64,000 nucleotides of DNA, taken from assembly GCA_965153455.1 (NCBI GenBank), contig OZ234500.1, positions 11,780,001 through 11,844,000 of the forward strand. Direction: 5' to 3'. Below, piece by piece: positions 57,306 through 64,000 of the stretch (position 1 is its first letter; every line of letters begins with the position of its first letter). The notes beneath the pieces are model-generated. The model searched no databases. It saw only the letters and a program-made list of their open reading frames with translations, and was not told the origin of the DNA. The position numbers and the translations under genes are program-made. The stretch comes from Sphagnum compactum. Its lineage: Eukaryota > Bryophyta > Sphagnopsida > Sphagnales.

Positions 57306-60300
57306 CTGATGAATAGGAGAGGTGAATAGAAGAGGTGGTATATACTACCACATGAGAATATGTGTTACTTGTAGTTGTCATTGGGAACTATCTTGGACTA
57401 ACATTAGGCCAAATTTTACGTTTGTGTGTTTACAAAAATGTAGCAAATCGAAAGAAAGTTTTTGTCTGTTGTTTTTAAAAAAAAAATTGAGCTTCAATGC
57501 AAGTTTTAGGTTACATCTTGTTGTCAATATTGAAATTTATGGGGGGGTGGAAAAATTTGCAATTGATTTTGTTTTTTCTTAAAGTCTTTAATTGTTGTTT
57601 TGGTGCAATAACCATTGCCACATGTGATTTTAAAGAAAAAATCATTTTAGTTTTTTAAAATTAAAATCAATTTTTTTTGCCATTCATTTGTGAAAAAATA
57701 AAAATAAAAGCAAAGTTTGCCAAAATTACTCTCATTCTTTTATACCAAGAGCCCCTCCATAGAAATTTCAAAAAGTCTAGGAAAAATGATACAACACAAC
57801 TATTTAAGCCCTAAACATCAAAATGGATCATGTTTATCCATTGAATTCAAAGTATGCTAAAAATACTCACTTCTTTATAAAAAATCCATCTATAGAAATC
57901 TCAAAAAGTTTTTTAAAAAATGTTACAACACAACACTTAAACCTTACACATCAAAATGGACCACTTTGGTCCACTATCCCACTACATCTCTTATCTATGG
58001 TTTCCTAGGTTAAAACCTGACACACCTATGTTATAAGGGACATGTCATACCTTTTGAATTTCCCCTTTGTGATGTTCCATTTGTGCTTTTCAACTTAAGT
58101 TGAAGTTTTTTATAAGGTTTGGCAACATCTAACAACTCCAATTCCCAATTTTTGCTATTGCATGTGTTCCAATGAATGGAATGTTTGAAGGGGCTAAATT
58201 TATACAAGATGATTAAAAATTGTCACAAAGATTGTCATTTAATGATGCCCATTGGATGTGCATCCTTGACTATTAATTTTTCTCTCATCTCAAGTCCAAA
58301 TGGTGTGGTTTTTTTTCACAAACCTCCTATAGATGCTTTCTATTTACTCTAAAATCTTTACCATCAATAAACATGGTAGCTTGGTCAAAAAAAAAATTAA
58401 TGTGAAAATTTGAAAGATGTCCATAATTAGAATAATTGCATTTTCAATGGTGCAAATTGTCAAGAAGAAGACAAAAGAATGTTTCCATGGTATGGTGTAG
58501 ACAAAAAGGCATCAAACTATTGCAATTTTAATTGCACCACGTTTTTTAAATGACTTTTTAAGTATTTGGAAAAGACTTTGTGCTAAAAATGTGGAATTAA
58601 AAATGAATCACATCATAAACTCTTGTTATGTTATGACATTGGTGCACATTTGAACAATTCAATGGTTGATTAGATTACATTTTTAACTTGTGAAAACTTG
58701 TCACAAAGATTGTAATTTAACAAAAGGACTAAAAAAAGCAAGTTTTAAAAAAAAATTGTCCATAAATTTTGCACATACAAAAAGACAATCACAATGAATA
58801 ATCTTTTTCATGAAAACTTAAGTTTGTCTTAAAATAATGATGTTCATATTAGATGATAAATAAAAGTTCAGTACATTATGTTATGATAATGTTGATGATT
58901 ATGATTTTTTAAGTTGTAAAATGTTCCCCCATAAAGATGTAGTTGGGTAAATTGTTTTTTAATCATTCTAGAAAGATACAATGAAAATTTTAAATTAATG
59001 AAAAAAACATTTTTTAATTTAAAAAGTTATATATATATATATAATATCAAATTATTGGTGTATAATTAAATAAAAGAAAACATATGAATTAATTGCATAT
59101 GCATGATATATAATTTGTCTTACTTTTTAAGGCTCAAATAAACCATATGTGATTTTAAAAAGAATTCAAAATGAGTGAAATTTTATGTGTTATTACTTTT
59201 GATATTATATATACTTCCAATTTTGACACAAAAGGTGTACACCATACCATGGAAACACCTAGAAACACAACTAATAAATTAATTAAAAACTTAACAAACA
59301 AAAAATTCAACAATAAACAAAAATTAGATAGTTTTATTACTTAAATAAAACTTAATGCAAGCTAAACATGAGATGAACCAAAAATACAAAAGCTATAACT
59401 TGCATTGATGAGATTGAAAGGTGGTGTTCTATTGACCTCTTCTTATACTATCAAATGAAAGTTTTTAAAAAATTGTCAACCTTCTAGAAAGTTTCACCAA
59501 CTAAACATTTCATAAGTTTATATTAAACAACATTTTAAAATTTATGTCAATCAAATATTCTAAAAACTTTCACTAACCATGTCTTTTAGAAGCTTACACT
59601 CACCATGACTTTTAAACGCTTCCAATGACTTTTTAATTTAAAAAATTATAAATTTTTACAAGTTTTACATCTTTTAAAAAAATTAAGCCCATTCTTCAGA
59701 GATTTTTTTATAAATTTCAAAGCATATGTTTTCAAGGATCTTTTTGATAACTTCTAGAAACTTGAATCAACATATCTTTCAAGAATTTTTCTAAAAACCA
59801 CTACAAAATTCCAAACATATTTTTTAAAGATCTTTTTGAAAACTTCTAAAACCTTACAAACATATTCTTTCAAATATCTTTCTTAACACTTTTAGAAACT
59901 TCCAACTAAGTTAGATCCTATAGACATCCTCCTTAAGGAGATATTAAATTTGTAAGAGGTGATACTCCAAATCCTTCCTATGAACCCTCCAAGTGCAATG
60001 ATGACCTAGATGATCAAAGTCCAAGTGTTGTGTAAATTGTGTGACCGGGAGTAGTGACCCTATATTTGAAAGTCACATCTTACTCCACATGAAGTAGACA
60101 ATGAAGGACCTTAAGATGTCCAAAGGTTAGTGTCTGAATGTGAAGGTGTTGTGAAAGGCCGAGGTGAGGGGTTTCCTTCATTTGAAAGAATATGTTGTTG
60201 AAAAGGGCTTAGAACCACATGTTGGGTTGCATGGGTGGTGAGTTGTTTTGGTCCCAAACCATGCAAATTGCACATCATGGCATTTTATGAAGCCATGTGA

Positions 60301-60889
60301 GGGGGGGGGGGGGGGAGGAAGGGTTAACAATTGTTAGTTATAGACCAACTTTGGAGCAAGTTGCATCAAGTCACATCTTGGCAAGACAAGAGCCAACCAC
60401 AAGGCCCTAGTTGAGTGCCAAACATATAAATGTTGCTACCTTTCACAAATGCAAATTAAGCCAAATTCTACCAAGTAAGGTTTGACAATGGTTTTTCCTC
60501 ACACCGAACCCAAGGAGAAATTAAACAAGGTGTGAGTCCACTAGTTCAATTTCATGCAAAGTTGACACCTTTTCTTTGATGTGTAGCCAAGGAATGGTGC
60601 AGATTCAAGTTTGTTGTCCCGTGACCATGTCCATTCATTGAAATTCAAAGTGACTCGATTAATGAAATTGCATTGTGGAACCAAAATTGGGTTTTAAGCA
60701 TATTAATAGGGACAGGTCTTAAAACATCTGAATGACATTTGTGCTCTTGGGAAGGGACCAAAACTAGATTAAGGTCAACAAAGGTCAAATGAACAAAATT
60801 AAAAACAAGCTCAAGTTAGGGGGAGCAAGGGCAAATTTGAATTCCACTATTTCAATGAAGTGGGAGTGAATATAATATATTTTATAGAC
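57306..60889. other. intergenic, AT-rich
   Basis: No gene recognised. Contains the tandem duplication at 57,719, a degenerate 55-bp repeat at about 59,715-59,905 (phrases like AAAGATCTTTTTGAAAACTTC), and a run of 15 G at 60,301-60,315. The upper end may include the 3' remains of the LINE. Confidence 0.45.
57719..57963. repeat. about 137-bp diverged tandem duplication
   Basis: GCCAAAATTACTC...CTCCATAGAAATTTCAAAAAG...CATCAAAATGGATCA (from 57,719) recurs from 57,856 as GCTAAAAATACTC...ATCTATAGAAATCTCAAAAAG...CATCAAAATGGACCA. Confidence 0.75.
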
Positions 60890-63060
60890 CCGTTTTAGTG
60901 ATGTGAAAGAAGGTTTTTACATTCTTGGAAGCCCAAATTGCAACTAATTTACCCCAATTGATTTAAGCCCAAATGGCCTTGCAAAATAGTTGGCGCACAT
61001 TCTGACCACCTCCAAATTCTCTCCCCCCCTCTACCGCCCACCTTTCAAAAAAGAAAGTGGTGTTGTTTGTAAAAGATTGATTATATGTGACAAATGCCAC
61101 TTGGGAGGGAAAGTCCTCTAATGGTGTATTTCAAGTTGTCCAACATGTAGCCCAACACATCTACCGCTAGGATGAACAAGTGTAATGACAAGGGGCATCC
61201 TTGCCTCATTGACTAGGAGAATGCAAAGGACAGGCCTTACTTCCCATATGCATTCAACTTCACTAAAAAAGTGGTGGCACAATAAAATGTTGAAACCCAT
61301 TTTATCCAAGTGGAAATGAAACCTAGGGTTTTGAGGGCATAAAATAAAAAACTGTAATCAATCCAATTGAATGCCTTTTCGAAGATTTTGCATGCTTAGA
61401 CTTCAAACAAGCATTCAATTGGATTGGCAAGATTTTGCCCACTTACCTTGCCCATTTTCCTTTGCCCGTTCCATTGCTTCTTGGGTGAGGATTAGGTTGA
61501 CAATGATGTTTCTACCTTCTATGAACCTTGTTTGGTTTGGTTGGATAATGGTGGGTAGGAACTGTTGAAGTCATTGGGTGAAAATTTTGACCATTATTAT
61601 ATGCACCCCACCTAGGAAGGTGATCAACCTCCAATTGCCAAAGCTTTAACTTAACCCCGGATTTGGGAATCAAAATGATAAGCCCATTTCCTATTGCCTC
61701 TAGCATGAATTTTTTTTTTCTAAGATGGTTGGAGGATTTCTAGGATGTGAGGGCTATTTGGTACATTGTGTTTTGGAAGACTTTTGTCAAGATTCCATTA
61801 TAGTTTAGGGTGTTTTTCCCCTTGGGAGGGATGTGATGGCATTGGTAAGCTTCTGCAAGGTGATGGGTTTGATTAGGTCTACATACATGCATGAGACTAC
61901 ATTAAACGGGACATTCAACCAGCATTCCACCCGAGCTACCCTCATTTCATCATCAAGTGCATCCAATTTATATTGGAGGGCCTCCTAGAAGCTGCTTATG
62001 TATATCGATAATTCTTTTTGGGAGAAGAATTCTTTTTCATTGACCATAAGACTTTGGGTCATGGTCCATTTATGTTGGCTCTTATGGAACTAAAAAAAAA
62101 TTCAGAACCACGTATCCCCAAATTGTTGCCAATTGGAATCAATCATGGTGATTTGAACCTTTAATTCCTTTTGAATTTGTTTTGAAAGTGAGTTTGGGTT
62201 GAGGAGAGAATCTATCACACCTACTCATTTTGCAAGTCTAGTTGCAAATGAGTTTCCACCAATGCTACTTTCCATGAAAGGCATCAAAATTGTTCCCCTT
62301 TTTTCTTGCTTTTTGTTTTGGCCACCTTAGTGTTGGAGTTTTGGACTTATGCAAGGTTCAAAGTAATCTAGTCCATCAATCTAAAATGTCCTTCTTTAGT
62401 TGACCACAAGTCTCTCCAAACTTGGATGAAGCAACATTTGCAATTTAAGTTCGTTAAGATGGAGAGATCAAAGAAGGGGTTGGGGGGCAATATATAGTAG
62501 TTTTGGCAAATCTAGAAAACCACTAGAGGGTGGTAAAATATGTTTTTTTAGCAAGGTACTTAGGTCAAGATGTCCCACTTTCTTATCAAATTCATCAAAG
62601 ATGTAAAAGCAATATGATTTTGATATGGTCAAGTTGGTGTTACTTCTCCTATTGTCAAATGTGAAACTCTGGTGGAAAGTTTTCTAAATAAGTCTAGATT
62701 CCACAAGTCCATAACTTTCCACTTTAACATGAGGTGGTGCCAAGCGGCTTGTTCTACACTGTTCATGTCATGATGGGCCCAAAAGGAGCAGCTTGTGACT
62801 TGCTCACGCATGTTGAAATCAATGTCAAAGACTCAATGGTTCGTGGTGACTTCCAACTCTATTAGTGCTTTCCAAAGGTGCATCTATTTGGTGGAGGTTT
62901 GGGCCGTGTATATGTGGAAAATGGTAGTGAACTCCTCAAGCAAAGTTGAAGCATAACATATTATGCACACCCCTCCACCAATGACAATGGTGAGAGGGGT
63001 GAGGCCAATGAGGATGCTAATGCAATGGGCCTCATAGGATAAGTGCATTTTGTTGTGTGA
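60890..63060 (-). pseudogene. decayed LINE (non-LTR retrotransposon) ORF2
   Basis: Minus-strand fragments follow the order of a plant L1-like ORF2. The endonuclease part is FHIYTAQTS...MHLWKALIELE...FDIDFNMREQV (about 62,920-62,790). The reverse transcriptase blocks are NGLIILIPKSG (about 61,690), LPTIIQPNQT-like text (about 61,560), MRQGCPLSLHLFILAVDVLGYML (about 61,205-61,140), then FTNNTTF at the catalytic box (61,057-61,080). Finally LFCKA...INWG lies near 60,980. Stops and frame changes are frequent, and the catalytic FADD box is lost. The 5' start and the poly-A end are not identified. Confidence 0.75.
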
Positions 63061-64000
63061 GGTTCATGTGTTACTACGAGATTTTGGGGCAAGTTGCTTG
63101 TTGGTTTAATCGCCTCAACACATTACTACAAATCAAAAGTTTTAAACTAGTTTTTTTTGACAAATTATAATCATATCTTTTGTCATATCAAACACTATAC
63201 AAAAATGGATCAATCAAAGCATATTAGTCATTTAGGCGAAAAACTTGATTGAATGCTTACTAACCATCTATTTTGATTAAATTGTTGACAATGTGTAGGT
63301 GTCCATTTTGACAAAGATGATTGAAACTACTAGGTAACATTGCAATATTAATTTACTTTTTAAAACTTTAAAATTAAATTATTTAATAATGACAATATCT
63401 TTTATCATTTTTTTGGATTGAACTATTGATGAGTCAAAAATGTAATCATGCTCATGCTCAACTTGTGACTCCAATGCCCAATTTTATTTTTTGGGTTGAC
63501 TACTAAAAGTTGGTGAACCCATGACATAACATCATGATAATATCATGTTCACAACTTGTTCAAAATGAGATTTGAACCCTCAACTTCTTGGCTAGAACCC
63601 AAGGTTGCTATTTGACCATCACATCATGTGGTGATAAAAATTGGTATCACAAAATATATAAACACATTTTTTTGGGAATATGGCACATTATAAGCTTATT
63701 ACATAATTAATTAATTTTATAATAAAATTTATTACACATCTACATAATTAATATCATTATTTAATCTAATTTCATAATTACATTGAAACTTACAATGCAT
63801 TTTAATTTTTAAATGTAAAATGTATCACAATAATTTTAAGTATATCTAAATTAAAATAAATTTATTCAAAAAAATAATTAAAATAATTCTATAATTAAAA
63901 AAATTAAAATTTAGATTAATGTTTACATCTTGAGTTGGGCAAAAATCCAAGAATAATAATTGTAATAAAATTGAGTTTTAAGAATCTCACAATGGAATGA
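63061..64000. other. AT-rich end with a possible SINE
   Basis: On the minus strand, GATGTGATGGTCAAATAG (near 63,624-63,608) and GGGTTCAAATCTC (63,579-63,567) look like polymerase III boxes A and B about 30 bases apart, similar to the 297-400 candidate. Beyond 63,640 the sequence is almost pure A/T with no gene. Confidence 0.35.

Overview
This window is nuclear DNA of a land plant with a large, repeat-rich genome. The supporting signs are AT-rich intergenic DNA, GT-AG introns of 165 to 309 bp, one plant glyoxal-oxidase gene, one plant DUF688-like gene, and decayed plant transposons of most major classes (Ty3/gypsy, hAT, LINE, PIF/Harbinger-like MITEs, foldback elements). I cannot fix the species; a gymnosperm, fern or lycophyte would fit. 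There is no sign of bacterial or organellar origin.

Only two protein-coding genes look intact. At 8,042-9,103 (minus) is a single-exon, 353-residue DUF688-like protein with the family's Trp-Glu-Glu...Pro-Gly...Pro-Lys motif. At 24,274-26,920 (minus) is a five-exon copper-radical oxidase of the glyoxal oxidase type. Its junctions join in frame to give 609 residues with all five expected active-site residues. Everything else that resembles protein is transposon debris or reads through tandem repeats.

Layout: 0-5 kb AT-rich, with a possible SINE. 5.2-8 kb, a cluster of about 105-bp foldback elements beside the DUF688-like gene. 12-13 kb, a decayed hAT-like transposase. 14.83-18.97 kb, a hAT element with both ends, an imperfect 8-bp target duplication, a broken transposase and an internal 74-bp x 4 array. 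21.6 and 29.3 kb, two inverted copies of one 375-bp MITE on either side of the oxidase gene. 30.5-37.1 kb, minisatellites and another broken hAT transposase. 39.2-43.8 kb, satellite-like arrays, including one whose units carry GC-rich hairpins. 49.3-56.0 kb, a Ty3/gypsy element with an unusual architecture. 60.9-63.1 kb, a decayed LINE.

The most unusual structure is the Ty3/gypsy element. It is bounded on both sides by the U3 end of an LTR. Its distal end is a palindrome of two 536-bp LTRs facing each other across a 32-bp primer-binding-site spacer, joined directly to a pol reading frame that stops inside the integrase zinc-binding domain. A 4-bp AACC repeat flanks the whole unit, which suggests that the aberrant structure integrated as one piece.
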